Shown one piece after another: positions 13,200-25,040 of a DNA stretch of 64,000 nucleotides. Position 1 is the first letter of the stretch. Each line of letters opens with the position of its first letter. The notes below the pieces were generated by a model. The model made no database searches, was not told the DNA's origin, and saw nothing but the letters and a program-made list of their open reading frames with translations. Source of the DNA: Mytilus edulis (taxonomy: Eukaryota > Mollusca > Bivalvia > Mytilida > Mytilidae); contig NC_092349.1 in the NCBI RefSeq assembly GCF_963676685.1, positions 78,132,604 to 78,196,603 on the forward strand, given 5' to 3'. Position numbers and translations under genes: made by a program.

Positions 13200-13400
13200 A
13201 ATAAAGGCTTTCTACCTCAGGCATAGATTACCTTAGCTGTATTTGGCAGAACTTTTAGGAACTTAAGTCCTTAATGCTCTTCAACTTCTTATTTTATTTG
13301 ACCTTTTTATCTTTTTTTTATTCGAGCGTCACTGGTGAGTCTTTTGTAGACGAAACGCGCGTCTGGCGTATATACAAAATTTAGTCCTGGTATCTATGAT
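13200..13400 (+). repeat. Dispersed repeat C, copy 1
   Basis: About 200 bp, running from CAGGCATAGATTACCTTAGC to GACGAAACGCGCGTCTGGCG and TCCTGGTATCTATGATGAG. Copies 2 (13515-13690) and 3 (15795-15985) have the same order of blocks. It looks like a SINE or MITE; no tRNA-like head or A/B box was identified. Confidence 0.7.
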
Positions 13401-13514
13401 GAGTTTATTCGAAGGTTTATTTTAACAATAATTTGGTTTTTATTTGTTTATTAATAATACGAGATATGTTAAGTGAGACATCTATCAATAAGAGTTCAGA
13501 TAGAGTGTCTCCAG

Positions 13515-13690
13515 GCATAGATTTCCTTAGCCGTATTTGGCACAACTTTTTGGAATTTTGGATCCTCATTGCTCTTCAACTTTGTAATTGTTTGGCTTTA
13601 TAAATATTTTGATATGAGCGTCACTGAAGAGTCTTATGTAGACGAAACGCGCGTCTGGCGTACTTAATTATAATCCTGGTACATTAAATA
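13515..13690 (+). repeat. Dispersed repeat C, copy 2
   Basis: Begins CAGGCATAGATTTCCTTAGC and contains GTAGACGAAACGCGCGTCTG, in the same orientation as copy 1, 315 bp upstream. Confidence 0.7.
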
Positions 13691-14159
13691 ACTATTCTGT
13701 ACTTTGATTTGTCTATTTGTCTTTTTATTTTTTAGCCATGATATTGTCAGTTATTTTCAATCTATGAGTTCGACTGTTCTTCTGGTATCTTTCCTTCCTC
13801 TTTTACCACATACTTGTTTTGCGTCGTCGAGTTTCAGTTATATTAAATACTAGTATTGCAGTTCATATCAAACAGATTATTCTAAACAAATGTCGCACGA
13901 TAAAAATGATAACATCTTAAAGTTTTTAAAAAAAAAAGGTTGTAAAGTAATAATGTTTTATAAGAACATGTTTGCAATGTATTCTCTATCATTAACTAAT
14001 TAATACTTAGTTCCCTACCGTCCATCAACAGCATGAAAATATGTAAAGTCAAGTTTCATTGCATCGGCTGCCTTCTCCATTCTTTGCCGTCTTTCTGTTC
14101 TTCTTTTTAAATGCACGATATAAATCTAAGGTGAATGATAAGGCAAAATTTACGATAAA

Positions 14160-14385
14160 AAGTAAATAAATAAAAATACCGAATTCCGAAAAAAAAATAT
14201 ATAAACGTAAAATCCCTAAGCAAATGGCAAAATCAAACCTAAAACACATCAAACGAATGGATAACAACTTTTATAATCCTGAATTAGTACATGCATTTTC
14301 TTATGTAGAAAATGGTCGATTAAACCTGGTTTTATAACTAGCTGAACCTCTCACTTGTATGAAAGTCACATAAAATATCAAAACG
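14160..14385 (+). repeat. Dispersed repeat D copy
   Basis: Marked by AATCCCTAAGCAAATGGCAA, ACATCAAACGAATGGATAAC and AACCTGGTTTTATAACTAGC followed by CCTCTCACTTGTATGA. Other copies lie near 25.8, 30.4, 32.3, 36.9 and 61.2-61.6 kb, in both orientations. Confidence 0.7.
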
Positions 14386-14509
14386 TGCTTCATTGAAGGA
14401 GTTAAGACTTGTTGCTAATTCAAAGTCACATAAAAGTTTTTTGTAATGAAAATAAAAGATCAATAGAAACTAAAAGGACAATAAAAAACACATGTCGAAT
14501 ATGAATTAA

Positions 14510-14960
14510 TAACATCAGAACATAAACAAAAGGGCAAAATGACCAACCACTCCACAAAAAATAACATAGAAAACTATAGTCTGATCAATACGAGTCCATG
14601 ATTGATTATATTATGAAAATCTTTAAGAAATTGTTTTACTACAAGTATGGGAAAACCAAACATTTTCAATGGTCCATGACATATAAACCCCCTGTCAGAC
14701 ATACATGTCACCTCAAAATCATCCAAAACACCAACTGTAGTGAACTGACTACAAATGGTATAAGGAAATTTAAATTTTGCCAATATAACATGCCAATGAG
14801 GGCAATGCCAGTTGATACATGCCAAACAGAACAAAGAGTGACCAAAACACGACCCATAACATTCACCAAAGCATGAAGTCAAATGAAAACTACCGGACAG
14901 TCATGAACATCTTATAGTTTTCATTGATAAGACATTGTTTAATCTTTGAGGTCATATTTT
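14510..14960. other. Unassigned segment with overlapping ORFs on both strands
   Basis: Open frames of about 100 and 92 codons overlap antiparallel at 14574-14882. The minus-strand frame is rich in Cys, His, Phe and Trp, without a domain I recognise. There is no splice context or second copy in the window. It may be part of an unlisted repeat. I do not call it a gene. Confidence 0.3.
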
Positions 14961-15794
14961 AAAACGATGATGAACGTTCACGAAAATCTAAAAAAAACTT
15001 ATTATTGTTGAACTAAACAAACCTTATCAAACATCATAGTATCTGGTTTGAAAGCATGTTTAGATATTGGCGGGAAATCTGAAAACAAACAAATTACAAT
15101 TATTGTCAGTATACACACTTTGTTTATTTTTGGACTTAATTAAAAAAAAACCTCTTAAATGTATTGAAACAGCTGTTTGGTTTTAATATTTATTTTTTGT
15201 ATACTCTTATGTTTGAACAGTACATTAAATGAGACTTTTGTCCAGACAAATACGAAGACAATGCTAGTAAGTGATATTTATATATTAAAATAAAACAAAG
15301 GCTTGTGAGTTGGATAATTGTATACTCCCTCCCGGGGTTTCATCAGCTCAGTAGTAATAACGTCTGTTCAAACAATAGTATGACTTATTTCTAAACCGAT
15401 GCTTCAAGATTGCATTAAACTTAAATTTGGAAAGTTTGAGTATTACACCAAAGATGTATATTACGAAGATTGTTAATCCTAACCCATGTTATGTTGGATG
15501 GAGTGATATAAATCATCCTGCAGATACACAGCAGCTAATTTTAGTTAGCGACGGTTTCACAAAACATAAAATTGCAATTTTTCAACAGCAACATAGAGTG
15601 TTTATTATCAATTTTATTTTATGAAATATGCAAAATCATTGATTTTTTTTGGGGGTGTAAATATTTGATATATGATGTATACTCTAATATTCAATTCCCA
15701 ATAGGCGTTGACACCCTGAATTTTAATTGATTATGTCATTAAAAAAAATCAAATATTTACCAAACTTTGAATGAATCGAAATACTAAGAATTCA

Positions 15795-15985
15795 ACCCCT
15801 AGAATAGACTACCTTAGCTGTACCTTTGACAAAGCTTTTCGAAATGTTTGACCTCTATTTATCTTTAACTGCACTATTTCAAATTTGGCCTGTAAGCTTT
15901 GTCGATTCCAGCGTCAGTGATTATTTTTTTTAGACAAAACGCGGGTCTGACGTATAAATAATCAGCCCGGTATCTATAATATTGA
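15795..15985 (+). repeat. Dispersed repeat C, copy 3 (diverged)
   Basis: Contains AGACTACCTTAGCTGTACCT, TAGACAAAACGCGGGTCTGA and CCCGGTATCTATAAT. It is more diverged than copies 1 and 2. Confidence 0.6.
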
Positions 15986-16890
15986 TTATATAGAAATATA
16001 TGCTCTGTTAAAGTCCTTCAAATAATAGTAACAACTTTATTCGTTATCAATGCATTTCATAGAGTATATGCATCTAACAAACATGTTTACAGCACAATGT
16101 CATCAGTTACCAGTCAATAATCAACGCTAAAACAATATAAAAATCAAATCAACAGAGTATATACAATACAGCCATCAATTACAGATCTGTTTAATCAAAA
16201 TTCCCCTATGTTACGGAAAGACATTAGTTATACAAGTTTGTTCTTCTCCAATAATGAGTTCAAATATACGTTTTTGTTACATCGGCTTCGATAAATGGTG
16301 CATACAGCTCATTATCACAGTTTTCGTTGGGTTATCATTTTCCAGTGGCTCTCTTTTTAAATTTTCAGTACAATCGTTTCGGATCGGTCCTTTTAAAACT
16401 AGATTTAATGTTTCTTTTTTTGTATGTTTAATTTCTTTTGAGCCTATTTTCTAGGTTCTTATACCTCTTTTTTGTTAGATTCAAGTTCGTTTGAACGAAA
16501 TGTACTAGAATAATTCAAAATATCGGATAGTAGATTATTCTAGCTTTATACACTAACGTGAATGTCACTGTTTACATTATTTGTCCTTTGGTATCTTTTT
16601 TCTCTCTCTCCGCTCATTATTTTCCTAAATACATTTTAAATACAATATAAGACTGGTTATGAGGTCATCCATCGTCGATAACCTCATTCCGTGTAATCAA
16701 GCTACATTCATGTTTGAAACATGTACATTGATCTTTGATCACCTTACTTGTATTTTCAGGTAAAGATTAATATGAAGCGACAAGAGTAACCGTTGAACAT
16801 GCATACAGTCTGATTGTTTTAGCAATGTTAAACATATAATTCTGATTAATTACGATGTAGTTTAGTACTACATTTTTATATTTGTCGTCC
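15986..16890. other. AT-rich non-coding stretch
   Basis: Nothing recognisable on either strand. Confidence 0.4.
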
Positions 16891-16989
16891 CTATGAAATG
16901 TATTCACAAAAAACAGACATAGTGATCCTACATTCTGTTTTTCAGAGACGTGGTCAGCGGTATCGGAGTCGGCGGCGTCAACAGTATGG

Positions 16990-18830
16990 TTCAGTCTGTG
17001 ATATAGTTGTTAAAGTCATCAATAAATTTGTCAAAACTACATGTAATTTTATGAAATTTCGACAGCAGGATGTACGGGGCGCCGAATGGGACTCTTGTGG
17101 TTTTGTACAAAATTCAAATCTGTCATAATAAAATCATTTGTGTCTTACAAAACCATGTGATACAGACTTGTTTTTTTAAGAACTTGAATTTTTTTATGAC
17201 AAAATTCATTTTTGTAGACAAAATTCATTTTTGTAGACAAAATTCATTTTTGTAGACAAAATTCATTTTTGTAGACAAAATTCATTTTTGTAGACAAAAT
17301 TCATTTTTGTAGACAAAATTCATTTTTGTAGACAAAATTCATTTTTGTCATGACAAAATTCATTTTGTAGACAAATTCATTTATGTCATGACAAAAGTGA
17401 ATTTTGTCAAAAAGGTATGCAAATATAAACTTATTTGCATACAAAATTGACTTTTGTTATCTGATATGAAAATTAAAACACAAAAGTCAATTGTGTGAGA
17501 CAAAATTGACTTTTGTTAGACAAAATTGAATGTTGTCTACAAAAATGAATTTTGTCATAAAAAAATTCAAGTTTTCAAAAAAACAAGTCTGTATCACATG
17601 TTTTTGTAAGACAATTAAAAATTCAATTTTGTCAATTTTGTCTCACAAAAGTCAGTTTTGTCTCACAAAAGTCAATTTTGTCTCACAAAAGTCAATTTTG
17701 TCTCACAAAAGTCAATTTTGTCTCAAAAAAGTCAATTTTGTCTCACAAAAGTTGATTTTGTATGCAAATAATTAACAGAATCCAATCTAAACTAATTTGC
17801 ATACAAAATTGACTTTTGTCGCCCAATTTTCAAATTTTAACAAAATTAAAGTCTGTGTCACAAAAATGAATTTTGTCATGAAAAAAGTAACTTTTGTCCA
17901 CTGAAAGATAATTTTGTATGACAAAATTTTAAATTTGTAGTATGCTACAAATTTTGTTAAACTGGGCTCATTTTTGTTGAATAAAACTCACTTTTGTCCG
18001 TACAAAATTGAATTTTAAGTACAAAACCACAAGAGTCCCATTCGGCACCACGTAGGATGTTTGTGACTCAAATATGTATGAGAACATTTAATTTCATTTA
18101 TCAGAATTTACTGAAAATGTATTGCGTTTTTTTGTCAGTCTACTTGAGGTTAATGTTTTGTTAGCGATCAACAACTTTTTCAAACCTAAATGGAATTTAT
18201 GAAATTTGATCAAAAGCTTAAGTATGACAAGAATACAGAATCCAGAGCTAATTTTATAAAAAACATTAACTTTTATTTTTCAAGTTTTTGTTCATAATCA
18301 ACACTCAGTCTGAGGTTCAAGTTTCTCAGTCATCACTTACTTTGTCCAACCTTCATGGAAATTTATAAAATTTAAACAGAAGCTTGTTTTTAACCAATAT
18401 ACAGTTCCCATTGCAAAATTTAGAGGATATTTTTTTTTTTCATTTTTCAATATTTTACTGAAAAACGGACCTTATTTCAGTAATCATGAAGATAAGTCGG
18501 GAATTTAGATTGAATTTTTTTGCACAACAGTTACATTGTCAAACCTTTGTTGAGAGTTATGAAAGCTATGGCAGAAGCTTCTAAATGATTCATAGAAAAT
18601 GTCTGAAGCAAACATTTTAAAAATATATTTTCTTCATTATTAGTGATGTATTGTTAAAACGGTTCCGTTTGTTACAGATATTACTTACAGTCGGTCATGC
18701 GTTACATTGTTTTGACAACACAAACTGTTTAACCTTCATAAAATTTTATGAAACTTGGACAGAAGCTTATCTTCAAGACCAAGGAAGAGCATCCAAAGAA
18801 ACTGTTTAATTATTTAAAAACTTCTGTATA
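16990..18830 (+). repeat. Degenerate ~165-195 bp tandem array
   Basis: A block of the type AACCTTCATGGAAATTTATG...GACAGAAGCTT recurs at about 17030 (interrupted), 18181, 18347, 18541 and 18730. The spacing within the uninterrupted part is about 166, 194 and 189 bp. The stretches between blocks also resemble one another, with TCAGTC and TTTTTCA elements. One unit is split by the foldback element at 17074-18053. Confidence 0.6.
17074..18053. mobile_element. Foldback transposon with internal self-complementary arrays
   Basis: The 980 bp element has inverted ends. The left starts ACGGGGCGCCGAATGGGACT; the reverse complement of the right starts ACGTGGTGCCGAATGGGACT. Pairing continues through CTCTTGTGGTTTTGTAC. 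It is flanked by a 7-bp direct repeat, AGGATGT (17067-17073 and 18054-18060). Inside are about eight copies of a 19 bp unit (ACAAAATTCATTTTTGTAG, about 17200-17345) and about six of a 20 bp unit (TCTCACAAAAGTCAATTTTG, about 17632-17760). Each unit is nearly self-complementary. A 7-bp duplication suggests a hAT- or P-like transposase source, but no transposase is present. Confidence 0.75.
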
Positions 18831-19499
18831 CAAGCCTTCTTTTAAAGTCAGGATTACACTTTAACATTGACAGCGGCAATTGCAGGCGATCCACATTGAC
18901 CTGCTGAACCCCTTGTGAATCTTTTAATGTATTTCACCGGTGTCTGATCCGAATCTGCCGTTATATATACGTGACCCGTCGATCTACACAACTGTAAAAT
19001 CGTATTGTAAATGCTGTTAATTGCAAAGTAAGACCTGCCAATAAATGGTTTTAAATTTGGTTATTTTGTTTCTGCAAACTTATTCATTTTTATATCTTCT
19101 ACGGCTTTCCAGAGAAAATCCCAAGTATTTCGCATTATTCAAAGTTTTGAAATTTCTAAACGCACGTTTTTTTTTACAAAAGACTCATCATATTCAAGAG
19201 AAATTTAAGGAAAATAAATTAAAAAAAGTAAGGAGCCGAGAGGACTTGTTTTTGATACCTATTTACCAAAAAAAAAAAAAAACCAAGGCTATCTATTAGT
19301 AGTGTAGACATTTCTTTTGCAGACAGTGAGTTTATGAATATGATCGTATCAATTAATTCACGTTAACTGGTCTGGTGATACATTCGGTGAGGAACGTCCT
19401 CAAGCAGTGACATTGACCCTTTGGTTGTCAAAAACTCATTATTGATACCAGACTTATAATTATGATCGCCTGACTCGCGTATATAGAGAGTTCTCACCA

Positions 19500-19695
19500 C
19501 AGTACCATTATTAACTGTAAGATTAGGACTCATCGCTTTTCCACTCATTACCCGAATGATTGGTTCCCACCGCTGTTCTACTCATTACCTGAACGAATGG
19601 TTATCATCTCTTTTCCACTCATTACCTAAACGATTAATGCTCACCACTGTTTGACCCATTACCTGTTAGATTAGTTCCAACTACTGTTCTAGTCA
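19500..19695. repeat. 37 bp minisatellite, about five diverged units
   Basis: Blocks of the form CTCATTACCTGAACGA recur at about 19507, 19544, 19581, 19618 and 19655, a regular step of 37 bp. Units differ at many positions, so the array is old. Confidence 0.65.
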
Positions 19696-20401
19696 ATACA
19701 AACACAACCAGGCTTGATAAATACAGTACCATATTTGTTTACAAAGACAAATTCCAGTTTACAACACTTTACTTGAACACTTAAGACGTTAACATGAATC
19801 TAAACAAAAAATATTGTCAATAGTGAAAAATGCAAACCGAATAAAGTTCAAGAGTATGGAAACACCTGTCACCGTGTCATTAGAATAAAACAAAACATGA
19901 TGTAGCTAACATAAAACAACATTCAATTGATCGTAAAAGTTCAAAGGTGTATAAGTTTACAAGTTAACGATCCTTTTAAATTCAATTTAATACATGTTAT
20001 ATAAACCTATCTGTGAAATATGAATTTACATGTACAGTTCATAAACGTATTTGTTGAAATTTAATCTTAAACGTGAACAGTTTAAATGATGGAAAGAGTC
20101 ATAATGTTTGCAAAAGGATCTTTCCAAATATTTCTGAAATATTACCAAAGTCGTAAGCAACATATGGAATGAATAAAAAAAAATCTAGAAGGCATACAGG
20201 CTGAAACAGCTGTTTATCATATTAATAAACATAACTTTGTTAGAAAAGGATATTTTGGGGTAGAAAAGGTTAGGCAACCTAAAATGAGCAATATGCATAT
20301 GATATTGTATCGATCGGTTTTCTCATATGGTTGCATTTAGTAATTGAAATTATATGTGTTTAAGTATTTATTCATAGGTAGCTTTTAATATTTGGTGTTT
20401 A
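19696..20401. other. AT-rich non-coding stretch
   Basis: No gene or bounded repeat recognised. Confidence 0.4.
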
Positions 20402-20858
20402 GGTGTCACACCACCAATTACTCCCTCCAATTTGGAAAGTAGGCCTACTCGGGCAAAAAATAGTGCATTTGATGTCATTGTTTACTTAAACTAACCAACA
20501 AATTGGCAGAAATGAAACTTTTGGTGAAAGAGAAATATATTAAGACCATTTTGAGCTAAAATTTACTTGTTTATGAGTTTGCATTCAAAATTGAGGATTA
20601 ACGCACTCCATAGTATACTAATTTAAGATTTCCAGAAAACCAGGGGTTATTTTTATTGGTATCTCTATTCGGAAGACCTCTTCTTTCAAATATGATTTTA
20701 AACATCTGTTGAAAATTGGCATGTAGAAAGCTGATACATGTACGATTCAGGATATACCTGGTTTCTATGAAGTTAAACTTAAGGTGAAATATTTAGAAAG
20801 CTGTGAAAATTGCAAAATTTGGTTGAACAGATAGGGACGTAATTGGTGGTATGACACC
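20402..20858. mobile_element. MITE with GGTGTCA inverted ends
   Basis: The left end is GGTGTCACACCACCAATTAC; the reverse complement of the right end is GGTGTCATACCACCAATTAC. TTTA flanks both sides (20398-20401 and 20859-20862) and may be a 4-bp target duplication, although a boundary shift of one base cannot be excluded. The 457 bp body has no coding capacity. Confidence 0.7.
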
Positions 20859-21956
20859 TTTAAGCATTTGCCATGAATGAGAACGCTTTAAAATGTGAAA
20901 ATAACACTTTATACATTTCATGCGTCCGAACCACTGTACTGGATTTACCATCATCAGAAACGCTCAAAGCCAAATAATTGAAGGCCAAGGATGTATATGG
21001 TCGGAAATTTTGAAGAGGTATAAACCAAAAAGGACCTACACAAATAGAAGTATCCATCTAAGGCCAAATTTGGATGATGGAGTTGAAACCTTATTTTCTG
21101 TATAATTAACAAAATATTAAATGTGTAGTTGCCATATTATAGACTGGTAGTTTGTTCAGACTGCAGTGAACGGAAGTTATCAGTACAAGAAACAAGTTTC
21201 TTATGTTTAACGATAACGACAGTTCACCCGTGATAAAGTCTTACATTGATTTTTGATATGGCTTATGCATATTCCCCTTTTTTAATTTACATTGGAGCTT
21301 ATAAATTCTTTTTTTTATATTTGGAAATTGCAGGTAACTTAGTAATGAGAAAAACCGATACTAAAGTGGACAGTGCGGACGTCATCATCCAAACTTGGTC
21401 TCTATAATTAATACAATTAAAATCTATCTCAACTAAGAAAACGACATTCAACCAATGACATCAGTTACATTTTGTAGTGTTTTTAGAACATATCATCGCT
21501 ATCATCTGTAAAATGGATATTCCTTAACAGTCAGCCAACCAAGGATCAGTATGTAATTACGCGTTTTAACTAATTACAAGTGTATTTATTGGCGAAAAAA
21601 CGTTGGTTTATGATCATTCAGATGGTCACGCCTTGTTGTTCGATACGATCCAAAAAATGCATTGCTTGATCTTTTACGATCAATTTTTATTAAAAATATC
21701 TAAAATAATAATGATTTTTTTTTAAGGAATAACACATTGTTATTTTACTGGACTATCTGACAAACTAAAGATAAAGTTTCAAATACTTCGTTACATTCAA
21801 GATCCGACATACGTTATGCAAAAAATCATGCAATAATTGAAGAAGAAAGACGATTTCATCATATTTCTAACAATGCAGTTAGAATTATTTGTAAAAGTAG
21901 AAAAATAGAAGTTAACTCGGTCATGTCTTTACATTCAAATTAATAAAACCAATTAA

Positions 21957-21962
21957 TTTATT
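21957..21962 (-). promoter_or_regulatory. Putative poly(A) signal of deiodinase copy 1
   Basis: AATAAA on the minus strand, immediately downstream of the SECIS candidate. Copy 2 has the same hexamer in the same relative place (27772-27777), which supports it as the mRNA 3' end. Confidence 0.55.
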
Positions 21963-21963
21963 A

Positions 21964-22032
21964 TTCCAGCAGAATTGCTTCCAACAAATTTGACAACTAT
22001 TTACAAATTTATCTTCATACGTTAGACTGGAA
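21964..22032 (-). promoter_or_regulatory. Candidate SECIS element of deiodinase copy 1
   Basis: On the minus strand, about 640 nt past the stop codon. Helix I is TTCCAG (22032-22027) pairing with CTGGAA (21969-21964). After an internal loop comes ATGA (22018-22015) opposite GGA (21982-21980), the position of the non-Watson-Crick quartet. Helix II includes AAATTTG pairing with CAAATTT. The 11-nt apical loop TAAATAGTTGT carries the expected AAA, 12 nt after ATGA. Copy 2 keeps every part, with substitutions that retain pairing as G-U wobbles. SECIS elements recruit SBP2/EFSec so that UGA is read as selenocysteine. Structure judged by eye only. Confidence 0.6.
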
Positions 22033-22429
22033 ATGATCACTAAAATGATTTTGTATGTATTTTATATTTTACAGACTATAACGTTGCCAATTCTAATTCA
22101 TAAGAGACAACTAAAATTACGAAGGAAATATTTGCGCGCAACTTTAATTAAGTGCATTACATGCTTAATATATCATTTTTACTGCTTGAAAAAATTCCAG
22201 TGTGATATACATTTTATAAAGAGTTAATAGTTTCATAGTAATTTTGGTCTACATGGTATATATTCATAATGATATTAGAGTTTCTTAATGGTTTCTTCTA
22301 CCTAACAACGCTTTCAAATAAAATTTAAAGCTTGAACAGTTCGCTGCCAATGCAACACACGTTAGTAATCATGATAAAATACAATCGTCTTACACAAATT
22401 TGCACATACATTAGGCAGTTGTTCTTCTC

Positions 22430-22595
22430 GTTTAAATCTGTCCTTTGCGGGCCTAGCCCATACAGACTATGCAGTATGGGATTTACTCATTGTTGAAGGT
22501 CGTACAGTGGCCAAGATTGGTTAATTTCTGTGTCTTTTTTGTCTATTGTGGAGAATTGTCTTACTAGCATTCATACCACATCTTCTTTGTTATAG
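22430..22595 (-). repeat. Dispersed repeat B inside the 3' UTR of deiodinase copy 1
   Basis: Contains AGACTATGCAGTATGGGATT, GAAGGTCGTACAGTGGCCAA, GAGAATTGTCTTACTAGCAT and ATACCACATCTTC. A related copy is at the same place in the 3' UTR of copy 2 (28195-28281 plus 28856-28940), so it was present before the duplication. Confidence 0.65.
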
Positions 22596-22668
22596 TTATT
22601 CGTTGCTTACTATCATAAGGAACTACTTCTATATTGTTTGACTGGTTATATCATACACAAATACTTGT

Positions 22669-23400
22669 CTAACTACAATAATGTTCTAACCATTGCTCTA
22701 CTTCCTCAACACGATACCCTACTGGTCCTCGTTCACCTGCAAATGCAATGACGTCATTTAAAACAATGTATAAACGCTCATAAAGCCCTCCGTATTGCAA
22801 ATTAGCCTCATCTCGCATGTTATCCACAATAATTGAACATTTCGGTCCGAAGGATTGTAACCGTTTAGCTGCTGTAATGCGTTCTTGTAAGTTTCTATGA
22901 TAATTTATTTCTATATTATTTCCAAATTTCCAACCATCAGAAGGATGTGCCTCTTCAATGTAAAGGATTAGAAAATCAGCGATATCAGAAAAGCGAGCTA
23001 TTACTTCATTGAAGTGCTCAAGCTTCACCATAAACGGTGGTCACGTACAACTGCCGAAATTTAATATTAGTGGTCTTCCCTTTCGTTGAAAGTCTGAAAG
23101 CCTCGTTTTGACCAAATCGTCTATCCTAATCACTTCGACGTTTGGAGTCTTGCCATGTAACTTTGCAGTTTTGAAAACGTCTAAATACATCGCCTTCCAT
23201 TCTTGTTTGAAAAAGGCTAGTGTATAAATAGAGTTCATATAATCTTCGTCTGTTAGTATAGTTCCTTTGAGTGTTTTTCTAAATCTTGCTGCCTTTGATT
23301 CTTTGATAGAGGGAACAAAAATTGATAGCAGAACATTAATGGACAGAGCAACCATTTTTAGTATGCAACCAATTACCTTGAAGAAATGGAGGAGCATCAT
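22669..23400 (-). CDS. Iodothyronine deiodinase, selenoprotein, copy 1
   Basis: The enzyme family removes iodine from iodothyronines using selenocysteine, in membranes facing the cytosol. Read through the TGA at 23041-23043, the frame gives 243 residues, close to vertebrate DIO1-3. Residues ~1-31 form a hydrophobic N-terminal membrane segment. The active site reads NFGSCT-U-PPF with Sec at residue 120. A thioredoxin-like half follows, with YIEEAHPSDGW (His152) and NYHRNLQERI (His168). Sec-to-His spacings of 32 and 48 match human DIO1. GERGPVGY and VEQWLE close the protein. The stop is TAG. The chosen ATG follows directly on a TTACAG splice acceptor, so an upstream, probably non-coding, exon is expected. 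It lies in a tandem duplication with copy 2 and has a SECIS candidate downstream. The family call is firm; the subtype (1, 2 or 3) is not assignable. Confidence 0.93.
23041..23043 (-). other. In-frame TGA selenocysteine codon, deiodinase copy 1
   Basis: The codon follows TGT ACG (Cys-Thr) and precedes CCA CCG TTT (Pro-Pro-Phe), exactly where all known deiodinases carry catalytic Sec. The frame stays open and conserved for 123 codons beyond it. Confidence 0.92.
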
Positions 23401-23415
23401 CTGTAATTCAAAAAA
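23401..23415 (-). other. Splice acceptor immediately 5' of the deiodinase copy 1 ATG
   Basis: The minus strand reads TTTTTTGAATTACAG directly before ATGATGCTC. Copy 2 has TTTCAATTACAG in the same place. This implies at least one upstream exon, not identified here. Confidence 0.6.
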
Positions 23416-23639
23416 TATAGTATGTGTATAAGATTAAAATGAAATGTAGGATTCACGTGATTCAGACTGCAACACAAGAACATAAATGACCAAAAGACAA
23501 CTAGAATGCAAACATACAGACTTCAGCAAAAATAGATGTCAATGAAAGCTATCATTAGACACATTTCAAGTAGAATCATTCTAAATTTAAGTGAAGGGTT
23601 AATATTTCTAGAAAAAAATGTTTTAAACATATAAATATT

Positions 23640-24029
23640 ACCTTAAGATACTAGGTTGACGTTTTTGTTTTAAGTGTTTCATCAACAAAAGATTCATCAG
23701 CGAAGATCGAGTCAAATGATAAATGCCAAATACAGTATAGAATTGAAGATTTCCAGTGGCAAGTATAACATGCAAATTTAAAATTGTACAAGGTTAAGGA
23801 AAACGAATTCGTACTGAACAATTGCTACGCTTTTCTTGTCTCTCTATTGTAATGAATATGCTAATCCCTACATTGAAGTATGGAGATTTAGAAGGATAAT
23901 AATATGGTTTACACCTCACCACACATTTTATTGCTTTGTATTTACATTGTGTCATAGATTAAATGTATGCGTTCAGTTTATGTTCACTTGCTTTAATATT
24001 TATTTTGACTGTGTTAAGCCATTTCAATT
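23640..24029. other. Deiodinase copy 1 upstream region
   Basis: Upstream of the gene on the minus strand. No promoter motif or exon could be pinned down. The 5' exon implied by the acceptor should lie somewhere above 23415. Confidence 0.35.
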
Positions 24030-24390
24030 GCTATTTTACAGAGTGTCCTTCTATGTTGTGATGTTAAACTATTGTTTTAGGTAAGGTTAAAAGTTGGTAC
24101 CTATTCAAACATGAAACGTGCTGCATTTGTTTGCAACTGTCTTAAGTTGTCGTTTGTTAATGTGGTTCATAAGTGTACTTTCTAGTTTTGTATATAGATT
24201 AAACTGTTGGTTTTCCAGTTTGAATGGTTTTACACAAGTCAATTTTTGTCCCTTTATAGCTTGCTGTTGAGTATGAGCCAAGGCTCCGTGTTGAAGACCA
24301 TTCTGGGATCTATAATAGTTTACTTCTACAAATCGTGACTCGGATGGAGAGTTGTCTTATTGGCACTCATACGACATATCCTTATATCCA
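24030..24390 (-). repeat. Long copy of dispersed repeat B (inverted relative to 26185-26570)
   Basis: Contains TTGAATGGTTTTACAC, CTCCGTGTTGAAGACC, GGATGGAGAGTTGTCTTATT and GGCACTCATACGACATATCC. Its reverse complement aligns with 26185-26570 over most of its length. It has no counterpart in duplication unit 2, so it inserted after the duplication or was lost from unit 2. Confidence 0.7.
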
Positions 24391-25040
24391 TTTAATAAAC
24401 CTATTAACATGAAATTTGGGCTAAATGTATTAAAAAAAGAGTTCTTCTTTCGTTTCATATACTCATAACAAAGAACTCTTAGGTTAAATGAATTAATCAG
24501 AAAGTCCATTTGTTTTTAAATCATCATTTTTTAGAAAACATCTATAGGAAAATAAATACATTTAACCAGTCGATGATAAGAACTGGTCAAATTTCATGAC
24601 TATTTTTTAGGTAAAATTGCGAAACATTCAAGATGACGTGCTTTTGTATGTGTTTGGATATAAGGTGTTTTGTTATTTCGATGTAACTTTGAATTCCTTG
24701 CTAGATCAGATTTATCTTCTCCAGGGTATAGGTTCTCACAACATGATATCTACTGTCAAATTATTTTGCTTATGCATATCCTTTTTTAATTAATAAAAGT
24801 AACAAAACAATCCTTCTTTGCCTCATGTTTGATGCTTGTGCGTTACTTTATAAAGATTTTTATTCAACCTTTAATACATTTTCTACTTCATTTCAGTCAT
24901 TCAAAACTAACCACCCTCTGTCTTGGTCAAAATGTTTTCTGACCATATTTGTTGAATACCTAACCTGCAATGTTCGCGTAATGTATATGCATGAAATATT
25001 TGTCACACTTTGTCTTGATTTTCACACAACGTTTGTCAAA
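24391..25040. other. AT-rich sequence within duplication unit 1
   Basis: No exon recognised. The frame at 24825-25046 has no identifiable domain. Confidence 0.35.

Noticed and set aside
14574-14882. 102-codon Cys/His-rich minus-strand ORF
   Set aside because: No recognisable motif spacing, no splice sites, and an equally long antisense frame. Kept only as an unassigned segment.
17199-17760. Regular 19-20 bp arrays resembling a CRISPR
   Set aside because: There are no unique spacers, the units are contiguous and self-complementary, and the genome is animal.
22480-22660. Other ATGA-containing hairpins nearer the stop codon of deiodinase copy 1 as SECIS candidates
   Set aside because: The one at about 22445-22490 belongs to the family B repeat, and the one at about 22610-22655 pairs poorly. 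Neither keeps ATGA/AA/GA geometry in copy 2 as well as 21964-22032 does.
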